Translations under genes and position numbers: made by a program
NCBI RefSeq assembly: GCF_008704995.1
Contig: NZ_CP023747.1
Span: forward strand, 1,240,001-1,304,000
From: Streptomyces nodosus
GTDB taxonomy: Bacteria > Actinomycetota > Actinomycetes > Streptomycetales > Streptomycetaceae
DNA length: 64,000 bases
Direction: 5' to 3'
Part shown: positions 14,995-27,187 of the stretch, piece by piece
How the letters are laid out: the number at the start of each line of letters is the position of its first letter
Position numbering within the stretch: position 1 is the stretch's first letter
Notes under the pieces: generated by a model
The model's database searches: none
What the model was told of the DNA's origin: nothing
Seen by the model: the letters and a program-made list of their open reading frames with translations, nothing else

Positions 14995-15810
14995 ATGGTG
15001 CACGAGACGGCCGACACCCTGGGCGAGTTCCTGCGGGCGCGACGCGGGCAGGTCAGCCCCGAACAGGTCGGGCTGCCCGCCGGTGCGCGGCGCCGGGTAC
15101 CCGGACTGCGGCGCGAGGAGGTCGCCCAGCTCGCAGGCATCAGCCCCGAGTACTACCTGCGCCTGGAACAGGGCCGCAATCTCAACCCCTCCGACCAGAT
15201 CCTGGCCGCTCTGGCCGGCGCGCTGCGGCTCGACGAGGACGCGGTCGCCTACCTGCACCGCCTCGCCCACCCCGCCCCGCCCGCCCGCAGGCCGCGCACC
15301 CGCACCCGCACGACCCCGGACGATCTCCAGACGCTCCTGGACAGCTGGCCGCAGACCCCCGCCTACGCCCAGGGGGCCGGCGGACGCGTCGTCGCGGCGA
15401 ACCGGCTGGCCGTGCTGCTGTGCCCCTTCTTCGCCGTGGGCCACAACCCGCTACGGGCCGCCTTCCTCGAACCCGAGATGCGCAGCCTCTACCCGCAGTG
15501 GGACGACATGACCGCCAAGGCCGTCTCCGGCCTGCGCGCCATGCTCAACATCGACGACGCCGACCCGGAGCTACTGGAGACCATCGGCGAACTCACCGTC
15601 GCCAGCAAGCGGTTCAGCACTCTGTGGACCCGCCGCGAGGTCCGCCGCCGCGACACCGGCCTCACCCGCCTGAACCACCCGCTCGTCGGCGAACTGGACC
15701 TGCACTACGAGAAGATGCTGCGCCCACAGGCGCGCCAGCTGGTCATCATCTACTACGCCGACCAGGACTCCACCAGCGCCGAGCGCCTGGCACTGCTCAG
15801 CAGCCTCTGA
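14995..15810 (+). CDS. MmyB-like XRE transcriptional regulator
   Basis: A 271-aa regulator. The N-terminal HTH (about residues 8-82) contains the family mark RVPGLRREEVAQLAGIS followed by YYLRLEQGRNLNPS. The C-terminal MltR/MmyB ligand-binding domain starts near 105 (LLDSWPQTPAYAQG) and contains RFSTLWTRREVRRRDTG near 203 and a final YYADQDSTSAERLALLSSL. In characterised relatives this PAS-like domain binds a fatty acid or similar lipid. The start is ATG 14995 or GTG 14998; TAGCGT at 14982-14987 lies 7 nt before the ATG and could be a -10 for a leaderless transcript. It is 10 bp downstream of the SDR gene. Confidence 0.85.
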   Translation: MVHETADTLGEFLRARRGQVSPEQVGLPAGARRRVPGLRREEVAQLAGISPEYYLRLEQGRNLNPSDQILAALAGALRLDEDAVAYLHRLAHPAPPARRPRTRTRTTPDDLQTLLDSWPQTPAYAQGAGGRVVAANRLAVLLCPFFAVGHNPLRAAFLEPEMRSLYPQWDDMTAKAVSGLRAMLNIDDADPELLETIGELTVASKRFSTLWTRREVRRRDTGLTRLNHPLVGELDLHYEKMLRPQARQLVIIYYADQDSTSAERLALLSSL

Positions 15811-15970
15811 CAACGTACGAGGACGGCGCACCCGTCGGCGGCGACGAGAGTGGCCAGTACTTGCGGAAGCTGCGCAGCAGGCTCGCCCACCGCAGTCCCG
15901 CCGAGTACAAAGCCGTCCCAGCGGCCTGGCCACCGCACCAATCGTGTCCGCCGAAGCGGAACGAACTCAG

Positions 15971-16348
15971 ATGACGCGTGATACGGGCCCGCATACTTGC
16001 CGCGTGGATCTGTCCAACGACGGCCAAAGGCTCGCCCCTCAGTGGGCAGAAATCGGCAACAACATATGCGGCACATTGCACGCTTGCCGCGATGCTTCGG
16101 CTCTTGCTGAGCGTTTCGTCCGGGTCGGCTGGTCGTCGAGGCCGTCCTCCTGGCACGCCTACGAGGTGGAGACCAGTTGGTGTCAGATGGAGATCGAGCC
16201 CATTGAGGGGGCAGACGTTCTGTTGAACGGGATCGTCGACCCGTCGCGCGTAGACAAACTTGCCGGGCTGCTCGACCGGTGGGGACTCGAGTACTCCCTG
16301 GAGCTCTACGACAAAGACGGTTTCATGGTTCGCGAGATCCCAGCCTGA
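15971..16348 (+). CDS. Hypothetical acidic protein, possibly immunity-type
   Basis: A 125-aa soluble acidic protein I do not recognise. It has no signal peptide or membrane segment. Visible features are an aromatic middle (VGWSSRPSSWHAYEVETSW) and an acidic C-terminal half ending YDKDGFMVREIPA. Size, charge and its setting beside an Imm1-like gene resemble polymorphic-toxin immunity proteins, but this is only a guess. Base composition is lower in G+C than the neighbouring genes, for example the AACAACATATGCGGCACATT stretch. The start is uncertain: ATG 15971 is used, the frame is open to 15944, and GTG 16004 is also possible. Confidence 0.5.
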   Translation: MTRDTGPHTCRVDLSNDGQRLAPQWAEIGNNICGTLHACRDASALAERFVRVGWSSRPSSWHAYEVETSWCQMEIEPIEGADVLLNGIVDPSRVDKLAGLLDRWGLEYSLELYDKDGFMVREIPA

Positions 16349-16460
16349 TCACTCAGCCGCACGCAGGACGCCTGGCATCCCGTCCAGGGCCTCACTGGAT
16401 CCGCAGTCTCACCTGCGGCAATGCTTCAAGATCCCCTCCACGGGCCCGACGGAAGCCCGT

Positions 16461-16844
16461 TCAGCGATCGACGACCCAACGCGCGTCCGCAGGCCAAGAG
16501 CCCGTGCCGACGATCTGCTTCACGAGCCCGAACGCCTCACCGATGGGAACGGTGTCCTCGTCCGGATACTCGTCGTCCTGCCCGTTGGAGAGGACGAACC
16601 CGTCGCTCGACCCCTGAGCCCCGGGATCCACGGCATGCTCGCCGGGATCGCCCTCGTCTTCGAGCAGCATCACCATCACGCGCTCGGTATTCGTCACAAA
16701 GGCCAGCAACCGTCCGGACGAACTGGTCAGCCACGTCTCGAGCTGCCCGCTGCCGATCCTCGACCGAAGAGCCTCCGGCACCGCCTCGGACGACACAGGG
16801 ACAAGGCTGTCGTCATTGATCACCCAAGACTCGATCACGAGCAC
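16461..16844 (-). CDS. Imm1-family immunity protein (putative)
   Basis: A ~127-aa acidic protein whose second half matches what I know of the Imm1 immunity family: an acidic DDEYPDEDTVPIGEAFGLV turn followed by the closing GTGSWPADARWVVDR (family pattern: P-x-x-x-A ... F/V-x-x-T-G-x-x-P-x-x-V-x-W). Imm1 proteins neutralise toxins delivered by secretion or contact systems and often occur as orphans in Streptomyces. No toxin gene is in the window. The start is uncertain: GTG 16844 or 16838 gives the usual length, and the frame is open to 17015. Composition is less G+C-rich than average here. Confidence 0.6.
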   Translation of the reverse strand: MLVIESWVINDDSLVPVSSEAVPEALRSRIGSGQLETWLTSSSGRLLAFVTNTERVMVMLLEDEGDPGEHAVDPGAQGSSDGFVLSNGQDDEYPDEDTVPIGEAFGLVKQIVGTGSWPADARWVVDR

Positions 16845-17070
16845 GACGATCTCACGGGCGGATCCAAGAGACAGTCCCTGTCGTTGCCGTCGAAGCAGTT
16901 GGCGGTTGTCGCCAGTCGGAGTTGATCGAGTGGCGGGGTGATGACCCAGGCGTGCGGGGGGAGTTGAAGATTGCGATATTACAACTAGGTCACCTTCTTT
17001 ACCGATTCCCCACATCTGATGTGTCCGCGTAGGTAGCTTCGCCGCTCACGTACTCAAGCAGGGGGATCCC

Positions 17071-17577
17071 GTGAGCCATTACCCGCCCCAGCCGCCGCTT
17101 CAGCCTCCGCTCGGACCGCCGGTCGCCCGTCCCACGCCCAAGTGGGCCCGCAAGCGATTCGTACTGCCTGCCCTGGGCCTCGCGTTCGTCATCGGTGTGG
17201 GCAGCGCCGGGGCCGACAGTCAGAACGCGACGAAGGCGGTGGCTGACAAAAGGGCGCAGCCGACGGCGACGGCCACGGTCACCGCGATGGCCACCGTCAC
17301 CGCGACAGCCACGGCGACGGAGACCGCGGAGCCGGAGCCCGCGCCGACGGTGACGAAGACGGTCGAGGTGAAGGTGACCGTCACCGCGCGCCCCGCTGCC
17401 GCGGGGTCGGGAACGGGCGGCAGTTCGACGTCCGGCGGCGGGTCCGGCTCGTCGGGTGGCTCGAACTCCGCGGGGGGCGGTGCGACGGCTCTGTGCAATG
17501 ACGGTACGTACTCGTACGCCGCTCACCATCAGGGGGCCTGCTCGCACCACGGTGGCGTGGCCGTCTTCTACCGGTAG
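17071..17577 (+). CDS. DUF3761 domain membrane-anchored protein
   Basis: A 168-aa protein in three parts. A proline-rich cytosolic head (residues 1-24) precedes one membrane segment (about 30-47). A low-complexity exported linker follows, rich in Thr-Ala-Val repeats then Gly-Ser (50-140). A C-terminal DUF3761 motif (about 144-168) contains CNDGTYSYAAHHQGACSHHG, with two Cys and four His that could bind metal. GTG 17071 is preceded by AGGGGGATCCC. The gene is monocistronic, with hairpins downstream. The function of DUF3761 is unknown; it often appears at the end of exported or nuclease-associated proteins. Confidence 0.8.
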   Translation: MSHYPPQPPLQPPLGPPVARPTPKWARKRFVLPALGLAFVIGVGSAGADSQNATKAVADKRAQPTATATVTAMATVTATATATETAEPEPAPTVTKTVEVKVTVTARPAAAGSGTGGSSTSGGGSGSSGGSNSAGGGATALCNDGTYSYAAHHQGACSHHGGVAVFYR

Positions 17578-17582
17578 GCCGC

Positions 17583-17641
17583 GTCTCCGGGCGGAGACAC
17601 GAAGACCCCGGCCTCAGCGTTTCCGCTGGCGACGGGGTCTT
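17583..17641. terminator. Two hairpins between DUF3761 and zinc-ribbon genes
   Basis: GTCTCC-GGGC-GGAGAC (17583-17598) is followed by a longer hairpin with outer arms AAGACCCCG (17602-17610) and CGGGGTCTT (17633-17641), itself containing an inner CAGCG/CGCTG stem. The second ends in TTT on the plus strand and reads AAA on the other side, so it can terminate both convergent units. Confidence 0.75.
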
Positions 17642-17694
17642 TGGGCATCACGGGAAGGGTACACCCCGGCAGGATCCGAACCCGCCCACACGGC

Positions 17695-17901
17695 TCAGGC
17701 CGCCGTGTTCTGGACCCAGAGGTGGGTGCAGTTGGGGCACTGGAGATGGACCACATGGCCGGCGTTGGCCAGCAGGTAGCGCCAGTGGACCCGGCAGGTC
17801 TCGCCGGACAGGCAGTTCTCGCAGTTCTCGTGGTCCCGGCACTTCGGGCAGGGCAGCCAGGCCCGGCGTGCCTTGTCGGCGTGGGGATCAATCGGAAGCA
17901 C
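17695..17901 (-). CDS. Small zinc-ribbon protein
   Basis: A 68-aa protein dominated by cysteine pairs: CPKCRDHENCENC near residue 18, CRVH near 36, and CPNC near 54. This pattern fits one or two zinc ribbons. GTG 17901 follows GGAGG at 5 nt spacing, and the start lies inside the end of the DUF6400 gene (14-bp overlap), indicating translational coupling. I do not know a named function; such small zinc-ribbon proteins can bind RNA, DNA or proteins. Confidence 0.75.
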   Translation of the reverse strand: MLPIDPHADKARRAWLPCPKCRDHENCENCLSGETCRVHWRYLLANAGHVVHLQCPNCTHLWVQNTAA

Positions 17902-18139
17902 AGGCGCCTCCGAGATCGGGAGGCAGTACTCCGGCGGCCACCAGGCGGTCGTAGATCTGCTGCTGGTGGTCGTCGAGGCCGGAGTAGAGCATGCGGTAGG
18001 CCTCGTCCTCCCCCTGCATCGCCGCCACCGGGTCCCAGGTGGGCCCCATCGCGGCGAAGAACTCCGCGCGCCGGCGCGCCTCGTCGGCGGTGAGGTCCAT
18101 CTCGAATATGTGGTACTCGGGGGTGCTCTCGTGGGCCAT
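17888..18139 (-). CDS. DUF6400-family small protein
   Basis: An 83-aa acidic cytosolic protein that I recognise as DUF6400-like. It has a conserved core starting YHIFEMDLTADEARRRAEFF and a helical C-terminal half around YRMLYSGLDDHQQQIYD. ATG 18139 is preceded by AGGAAAG at 7 nt; a GTG 18 bp upstream is less well placed. It is the first gene of a two-gene unit with the zinc-ribbon gene, overlapping it by 14 bp. A 10-bp palindrome AGGAATTCCT lies at 18188-18197 in the presumed promoter. Function unknown. Confidence 0.72.
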   Translation of the reverse strand: MAHESTPEYHIFEMDLTADEARRRAEFFAAMGPTWDPVAAMQGEDEAYRMLYSGLDDHQQQIYDRLVAAGVLPPDLGGACASD

Positions 18140-18264
18140 GAGTGGGCTTTCCTGCACGGATACGGGCTACTGTTCGACCTTCCTATCAGGAATTCCTAGA
18201 TTTCCGGACAGATCCGGCAGGAGACCCTGGTCACAGCCCGTCTCACCGTTCCCGGCGCCGTGCG

Positions 18265-20166
18265 CTACGCCACAGCCTCCGGCTCCGGCTCCGGTCGCCC
18301 GGCCCCCGCCTTCTCGAACTGGGTGCGGTACAGCTCCGCGTACCGCCCCTCCGCGGCCAGCAGTTCCTCATGGGTGCCGCGCTCCACGATCCGGCCGGAC
18401 TCGACGACCAGGATGGCGTCTGCGGCACGCACGGTGGACAGCCGGTGGGCGATGACGACGGCGGTGCGGCCCTGAAGTGCCTCGGTCAGTGCCTCCTGGA
18501 CGGCCGCCTCCGAGGTGTTGTCGAGATGGGCCGTGGCCTCGTCGAGGATCACCACGCGCTGGCGGGCCAGGAGCAGACGGGCGACGGTCAGACGCTGGCG
18601 CTCGCCACCGGAGAGCCGGTAGCCGCGCTCGCCGACGACCGTGTCGAGCCCGTCGGGCAGGGAGCGCACCAGATCGTCGAGGCGGGCCCGGCGCAGGACG
18701 TCCCAGAGTTCGTCCTCGGCGGCGTCCGGGCGGGCCAGCAGCAGGTTGGCCCGCACCGTGTCGTGGAAGAGGTGGCCGTCCTGGGTGACCATGCCGAGGG
18801 TGCCGCGCAGCGAGGAGGCGCTCAGCTCGCGTACATCCGTGCCGCCCACCCGGACGGTGCCCTCGTCGACGTCGTACAGCCGCGGCAGCAGGGAGGCGAT
18901 GGTGGACTTGCCCGCGCCGGAGGAGCCCACCAGCGCGATGGTCTGTCCGGGTTCGGCGCGGAAGGAGACGCCGTGCAGGACCTGGTCGCCGCCGCGGGTG
19001 TCCAGCGCCGCCACCTCCTCCAGCGAGGCGAGGGAGACCTTGTCGGCGGCGGGGTAGCCGAAGCGGACGTTGTCGAACTCCACCGCCACCGGCCCCTCGG
19101 GGACCTCTTGCGCCTCGGGCCGCTCCTCGATCAGCGGCTTCAGGTCGAGGACCTCGAAGACCCGCTCGAAGCTGACCAGGGCGCTCATGACCTCGACCCG
19201 GGCGCCCGCCAGCGAGGTGAGCGGGGCGTAGAGCCGGGTCAGCAGCAGGGCGAGCGAGACCACGGCGCCCGCTTCCAGGCTGCCGCGCAGGGCGAACCAG
19301 CCGCCGAGCCCGTAGACCAGGGCGAGCGCCAGGGCCGACACCAGGGTGAGGGCGGTGAGGAACGCCGACTGCGCCATCGCCGTACGCACGCCGATGTCCC
19401 GCACCCGCCGGGCCCTGGCCGCGAACTCGGCGGACTCCTCCTCGGGCCGTCCGAAGAGCTTCACCAGCGTGGCGCCGGGTGCGGAGAACCGCTCGGTCAT
19501 CCGGGTGCCCATCGCCGCGTTGAGGTCGGCGGCCTCCCGCTGGAGCCGTGCCATGCGGCGGCCCATCCGGCGGGCGGGGACCACGAAGACCGGCAGCAGC
19601 ACCAGCGCGAGCAGGGTGATCTGCCAGGACAGGCTGAGCATCACCACGAGCGTGAGCAGCAGGGTGACCAGATTGCCGACGACTCCCGACAGGGTGTTGC
19701 TGAAGGCCCGCTGGGCGCCGATGACGTCGTTGTTGAGCCGGCTGACCAGCGCGCCCGTGCGGGTGCGGGTGAAGAACGCGACCGGCATGCGCTGCACATG
19801 GTCGAAGACGGCCGTCCGCAGATCGAGGATCAGGCCTTCCCCGAGAGTGGCCGACAGCCGGCGGGCGAGCAGCCCGAGTGCCGCCTCGGCGAGTGCGATG
19901 AGGGCGATCAGCAACGACAGCCGTACGACGGTCCCGCGCGCGCCGTGCGACACGATGGCGTCGACGACACGCCCGGCGAGCAGGGGTGTGGCGACGGCCA
20001 GCAGCGCGGTCACCACACTGATCACGACGAACTGTGCGATACGGCGGCGGTGCGGTCGGGCGAAGGCACCGATGCGTCGCAGCGTGGCCCGGTCGAAGGG
20101 GCGGCGCTCCTGCTGCGCGGTCATGACACTGTGCATCTGCTGCCAGGCGGTGGTTTCCATGCTCAT
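18265..20166 (-). CDS. ABC exporter, fused permease and ATPase (MsbA/LmrA type)
   Basis: A 633-aa half-transporter that should homodimerise. Six membrane helices span about residues 40-330 and the ATPase 360-610. Walker A is GSSGAGKST near 420, the Q-loop is in LGMVTQDGHLFHDTV, the signature is LSGGERQRLTVARLL near 525, Walker B is RVVILDEATAHLD and the H-loop is VVIAHRLSTV. Family members export drugs, lipids or peptides. The open frame runs far upstream to 21126, but that is the shadow of the opposite gene. ATG 20166 has no SD and lies 7 nt after the -10 of a MerR-type promoter, so the mRNA is probably leaderless. The promoter implies induction by a ligand-binding MerR activator not in this window. 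Confidence 0.9.
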   Translation of the reverse strand: MSMETTAWQQMHSVMTAQQERRPFDRATLRRIGAFARPHRRRIAQFVVISVVTALLAVATPLLAGRVVDAIVSHGARGTVVRLSLLIALIALAEAALGLLARRLSATLGEGLILDLRTAVFDHVQRMPVAFFTRTRTGALVSRLNNDVIGAQRAFSNTLSGVVGNLVTLLLTLVVMLSLSWQITLLALVLLPVFVVPARRMGRRMARLQREAADLNAAMGTRMTERFSAPGATLVKLFGRPEEESAEFAARARRVRDIGVRTAMAQSAFLTALTLVSALALALVYGLGGWFALRGSLEAGAVVSLALLLTRLYAPLTSLAGARVEVMSALVSFERVFEVLDLKPLIEERPEAQEVPEGPVAVEFDNVRFGYPAADKVSLASLEEVAALDTRGGDQVLHGVSFRAEPGQTIALVGSSGAGKSTIASLLPRLYDVDEGTVRVGGTDVRELSASSLRGTLGMVTQDGHLFHDTVRANLLLARPDAAEDELWDVLRRARLDDLVRSLPDGLDTVVGERGYRLSGGERQRLTVARLLLARQRVVILDEATAHLDNTSEAAVQEALTEALQGRTAVVIAHRLSTVRAADAILVVESGRIVERGTHEELLAAEGRYAELYRTQFEKAGAGRPEPEPEAVA

Positions 20167-20204
20167 GAGAACGACGTTAGGACCTCGACCGAGGTTGAGG
20201 TCAA
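20167..20204 (-). promoter_or_regulatory. MerR-type promoter with 19-bp spacer and dyad operator; leaderless
   Basis: On the minus strand, -35 TTGACC (20204-20199) and -10 TAACGT (20179-20174) are separated by 19 bp, the hallmark of MerR-family activation. The spacer carries the dyad GACCTCAACC-TC-GGTCGAGGTC (20202-20181), ten-base arms with one mismatch. The -10 ends 7 nt before the ATG at 20166, so transcription should start at or next to the start codon. Confidence 0.75.
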
Positions 20205-20346
20205 CGGGATGTCCGAGGCCCTCGCGGCGTGCGGGGTGCGCCCGGCCCGAGGGACGGCGGCCCGGGCGCACCCTTGCCCGGCGCGTCAGACGCCGTCTCC
20301 GCGTACGCAACCTCGTGTTGGTGCGGCGCGGAAAGCCTGTGGTGAT

Positions 20347-21351
20347 GTGACTGACGTCCGTCTCCCCCCACGGTTCCCCCGACGTGTCCCGCGAACGCCC
20401 GGACGCGCGCGGCGGCTCACCGGACGCGTTCCGGTCCGCCAGATCCTGTGTCTGATCCCGATGGTGCTGGTGATCGTGGTCGCGCTGCAGCACCGCTCGG
20501 TGCTCGTGGCGGGCTTCGGCCATCTCCGGGCGGCCCAGTGGCCCTGGCTGCTGGTGGCCGTCGGTGCGACCTGTCTGACCTGGGTCGCTGCGGCCGTCAC
20601 CCGGCAGGGAGCGCTGGTGCAGCGGCTGCCCGCGCGTCGGCTGCTGGCCACCCAGTTCGCGGCGGGCGCGGCCAATCATCTGCTGCCGACCGGGCTCGGT
20701 GCCAGCGCCGTCAATCTGCGGTTCATGACGGTGTGCGGGGTGCCGCTGGCGCGCTCCTCGGCGGCGCTCGCGCTGTATATGCTCGCCGAGTCGATCACCC
20801 GGACCGCGCTGCTGCTGGCCCTGCTGATCGCCTTCCCCCACGCCCTGCGCCCCGGTTCCCTGGTGCCCGCCTCGATGGGCGGCCCGCTGCTGCTCGGGGT
20901 GGTCCTGGCGGTGTGTGCCGCGGTGGCGGTCGTGCTTCTGGTACGGCGGCTGCGTACCGCGGTGTTCACCTTTCTGCGCACGGCGCTGGGTGAGGCCCGC
21001 TCGGTGCACACCCGCCCGGCCCGTGCGCTCGCCCTGTGGGGCGGCTCGCTGGCCTTCCCCGCGCTCCAGGGGGCCGGGCTGGCCGCGGTGGGGGAGGCGC
21101 TTGCCCTCCCGGTGCCGCCCGCGCACATGGTGGTCGCGTATCTGGCGGGGACGCTCGCGGTCGCCGCGGTGCCCACCCCGGGCGGCATCGGCACGGTCGA
21201 GGCGGCGCTGGTGGTGACCCTGGTGGCGGCGGGCGGCCCGGTGGCCGTGGCGACGGCGGTGGTGCTGGCGTACCGGATCATCACGGTGTGGCTGCCGCTG
21301 CTGCCGGGTGCGCTCACGCTGGGGGCCCTGGTACGGCTGAAGGTGATCTGA
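20347..21351 (+). CDS. UPF0104/LPG-synthase-TM-like membrane protein
   Basis: A 334-aa polytopic protein with about seven to eight membrane helices, of the lysylphosphatidylglycerol synthetase transmembrane (UPF0104, flippase-like) family. Support comes from LLPTGLGASAVNLRFM near residue 108 and the family mark VPTPGGIGTVEAALVVTL near 276. There is no soluble acyl/aminoacyltransferase domain, so it is unlikely to be a synthase; lipid or polyprenol flipping is the usual suggestion. GTG 20347 is used as the start; the frame stays open far upstream because it is antisense to the ABC exporter. Confidence 0.8.
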   Translation: MTDVRLPPRFPRRVPRTPGRARRLTGRVPVRQILCLIPMVLVIVVALQHRSVLVAGFGHLRAAQWPWLLVAVGATCLTWVAAAVTRQGALVQRLPARRLLATQFAAGAANHLLPTGLGASAVNLRFMTVCGVPLARSSAALALYMLAESITRTALLLALLIAFPHALRPGSLVPASMGGPLLLGVVLAVCAAVAVVLLVRRLRTAVFTFLRTALGEARSVHTRPARALALWGGSLAFPALQGAGLAAVGEALALPVPPAHMVVAYLAGTLAVAAVPTPGGIGTVEAALVVTLVAAGGPVAVATAVVLAYRIITVWLPLLPGALTLGALVRLKVI

Positions 21352-21381
21352 AGCCGGTACGGTCCCGCACCGACCCCGCGC

Positions 21382-21395
21382 TTACTCGCGAGTAA
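21382..21395. promoter_or_regulatory. Perfect palindrome TTACTCGCGAGTAA upstream of crotonase gene
   Basis: A 14-bp perfect palindrome 61 bp upstream of the 21457 gene. TTAC/GTAA half-sites of this kind are typical of TetR-family repressors of fatty-acid genes. A related but shorter-spaced element (TTAC-5-GTAA) lies before the acyl-CoA dehydrogenase at 48746. The cognate regulator is not adjacent. Confidence 0.5.
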
Positions 21396-24848
<3,453 letters not shown>

Positions 24849-24865
24849 GTGAGCCGGTACGACAG

Positions 24866-24898
24866 CCGCCCCGGCCGGATCCGATCCGGCCGGGGCGG
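24866..24898. terminator. Bidirectional terminator between icd and GH9 gene
   Basis: CCGCCCCGGCCGGATC (24866-24881) and GATCCGGCCGGGGCGG (24883-24898) are perfect inverted repeats with one base between them, giving a ~14-bp stem with a tight loop. Located between convergent stops. Confidence 0.85.
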
Positions 24899-24921
24899 TC
24901 GTGTCGGCGCACCTTCAGCGG

Positions 24922-27165
24922 TCAGCCCTGGTCGGCGACGAAGGACGCCATCCAGGCCAGCGCCGCGTTCCAGTTGATCGCGGTCTCGTTGGTGGACCAG
25001 GACTCGATGTCGTCGATGTAGCAGAACTGGCCGACACAGCCCGTGAGTTTGGACTGGGCGAACGGGTCCTGCAGTGCGGAGTTGGCGCCGCCGGCCAGGG
25101 TGCCGTGCGGCGGGTTCGGCAGCGCGGGGTCCAGTTCATGGGCGTACCAGCGGCTGTGCTGGTTCTGCGAGGAGACCGAGCCGTACCCGGTGACATAGGA
25201 CTGGTTGAGGGCGTTGCGGCCCAGAATGTAGTCCATGCTCTGGACGGCGCCGTCGCGGTACCGGGACTTCCCGGTGATGTCGTAGGCCACCGCGACGACC
25301 ACGGCGTTGTTGAGGATCTGACTGTTGGAGCCCCAGTCGTACCGGTTGCCGGCCGGTGCGTAGGGCAGGCCGTACGGGTGTGCCGTCAGGGTGGCCAGAT
25401 AGGAGTCGGCGGCCTTGGCCACCGAGCGGCGGACCGCGTCACGGCCGGGCAGCCGGCTCGGGACGGTCGCGAGGTCGAGCCGGGCGGGCACCGCGGTGGA
25501 GGCCCAGTCGAAGGCGACATTGCCGAAGATGTCGGCCGTGTGCAGCGGGGAGTGCTGCACGTAGTCGGCGAACTTCTTCTCACCGGTGGTGAGATACAGC
25601 TCGGCCGCCGCCCAGTAGAACTCGTCGGTGGCGTTGGTGTCGTCGTACGTTCCGCCGCCCTCCCCGTCACCCGGGTCCGCGTACATCGTGGGGTGGGCCT
25701 CGGCGGCCGCCCATGCCGTCCGCGCGGCCTTCAGCGCCCGGTCCGCGAAGGCGCGGTCGTAGGGGCGGTAGAGCCGGGCCGCCTGGGCGGCGGTGGCGGC
25801 GAGGTTGAGGGTGGCCTGGGTGGTGGGCGGGTGCAGTTCGCGCTGCTGCGGGTCCTTGCTCGGCAGCAGCGGAAGTCCGGTCCACTGCGCGTCATGGATC
25901 TTGTGGTGCGCCATGCCCGCGAGCGGCTTGCCCGCCGGCACCTGCATCTTCAGCAGGAACTCCAGCTCCCAGCGGGCCTCGTCCAGGATGTCCGGCACCT
26001 TGTTGCGGCTCTCCGGGATGTTCAGAGTGCCGTCGCCGAGGGTGCGCGGCTGCCCGGTGCGGGCGTACAGCGAACGCTCGTACTCGCTCAGCAGCCCCCA
26101 GGCCGTGATGCCGCCGTTGACCACGTACTTGCCGTGGTCGCCCGCGTCGTACCAGCCGCCGGTGACGTCCAGCGTGTAGTCGCACCGGCCCGGCTGACAG
26201 GGGACCTTGGAGTCACCGGTGTTCGGGGCGACGTCCAGATGGCCCGCGGCGCGGCCGTAGCCGGGGCGCAGGGAGTCACGGATCTCGATGCCGCTGCGCT
26301 GGGTGTAGTAGTACTTCAGCGCGTCGGTCCGCAGTTGTTCGTAGGCGCCCTTGTCGATGTCGAAGGGGCGGCTCGTCTCTCCGTCGGCGACCAGGGTGAA
26401 GCCCTTGCCCTTGCCCCGGTAGGCGCCGAAGTCGATCGTCTGGACGTTCTGCCCGGAGGACGCGTCCACTCCGCGCGGCACGGTGCGGCCGCGGGCGACG
26501 GTGCTGCCGCGGGCGTTCTTCAGCTCCCAGGCCAGCCGCCCGGTCGAGGCGGTGACCAGGGTGGCGTTCTTGGGTCCGGCGGGCAGATAGGCGACCTGGT
26601 TGACGCGGACCCGCGGGCCGGTGTCGGGCTCGTAGGGCACGGGCGCGACGCCCCCGAGGAGCGAGATGTCGTCCATGCAGAAGCGCCAGGCGTCCGTGGC
26701 GCCGCCGACCTGGAAGGCGACCTGGCCCTGGGCGGTGTCGACGGGCGAGGTGAAGGTGTAGCTGTAGGTGCCGTCGCCGCCGGTGAGCGTCGGCCTGGCC
26801 TCGAACCAGGTGTCGTACGGGTCCACCGACAGGCCGACGACGGCCCGCGGCGCATGCCCTGCCGGCGAACCGGACGCGGTGAAGGAGAACCGGTAGGTCT
26901 CCCCCTTCGCCAGGGTGATGTCGTTCTGTCCGACGATGGCGTCCCAGGCGTCGGCCGTGCCGCCCGGCACATCCGTGCACAGCTGTCCGCCGGTGACGGC
27001 GGCGGTGAGATTGCCGGTGGTCCACCAGGGGGCGGTTCCGTTGTCGAAGGTGCCGTTCCGCACCTGCTCGACCTCGTCCGCGCCCGCGGGGGCGACGGGC
27101 AAGGCCGTCAGTGTCGCCGTCGCCAGGATCAGCACGGCGAGGGCGCTCGTTCGGCGTCTGAACAC
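24922..27165 (-). CDS. Secreted GH9 cellulase (endoglucanase) with N-terminal CBM
   Basis: A 747-aa exported glycoside hydrolase. The signal peptide is residues 1-29 ([14 protein letters not shown]...APAGA). A carbohydrate-binding module of the CBM4/9 type follows (about 33-165, [19 protein letters not shown]), then an Ig-like CelD_N domain (about 183-275, [19 protein letters not shown]). The GH9 catalytic domain (about 285-740) has the nucleophile motif [13 protein letters not shown] near 340 and the late [33 protein letters not shown] and acid [16 protein letters not shown] 27165 follows AAGGAG at 7-8 nt. The CebR box 23 bp upstream predicts repression relieved by cello-oligosaccharides. 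Confidence 0.92.
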   Translation of the reverse strand: MFRRRTSALAVLILATATLTALPVAPAGADEVEQVRNGTFDNGTAPWWTTGNLTAAVTGGQLCTDVPGGTADAWDAIVGQNDITLAKGETYRFSFTASGSPAGHAPRAVVGLSVDPYDTWFEARPTLTGGDGTYSYTFTSPVDTAQGQVAFQVGGATDAWRFCMDDISLLGGVAPVPYEPDTGPRVRVNQVAYLPAGPKNATLVTASTGRLAWELKNARGSTVARGRTVPRGVDASSGQNVQTIDFGAYRGKGKGFTLVADGETSRPFDIDKGAYEQLRTDALKYYYTQRSGIEIRDSLRPGYGRAAGHLDVAPNTGDSKVPCQPGRCDYTLDVTGGWYDAGDHGKYVVNGGITAWGLLSEYERSLYARTGQPRTLGDGTLNIPESRNKVPDILDEARWELEFLLKMQVPAGKPLAGMAHHKIHDAQWTGLPLLPSKDPQQRELHPPTTQATLNLAATAAQAARLYRPYDRAFADRALKAARTAWAAAEAHPTMYADPGDGEGGGTYDDTNATDEFYWAAAELYLTTGEKKFADYVQHSPLHTADIFGNVAFDWASTAVPARLDLATVPSRLPGRDAVRRSVAKAADSYLATLTAHPYGLPYAPAGNRYDWGSNSQILNNAVVVAVAYDITGKSRYRDGAVQSMDYILGRNALNQSYVTGYGSVSSQNQHSRWYAHELDPALPNPPHGTLAGGANSALQDPFAQSKLTGCVGQFCYIDDIESWSTNETAINWNAALAWMASFVADQG

Positions 27166-27187
27166 GTCTCAGCTCCTTACAGGGGTG

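Noticed and set aside
17655..17695. A sequence whose reverse strand reads GCGGGTTCGGATCCTGC, resembling a tRNA T-arm
   Set aside because: No acceptor, D- or anticodon arms can be drawn around it, and the loop does not fit the tRNA consensus well. It lies in the 3' spacer of the zinc-ribbon gene; no attachment site or integrase gene is present.
18142..20346. N-terminal extension of the UPF0104 frame across the ABC exporter
   Set aside because: It is antisense to a clear ABC transporter and low in complexity; GTG 20347 is a reasonable start.
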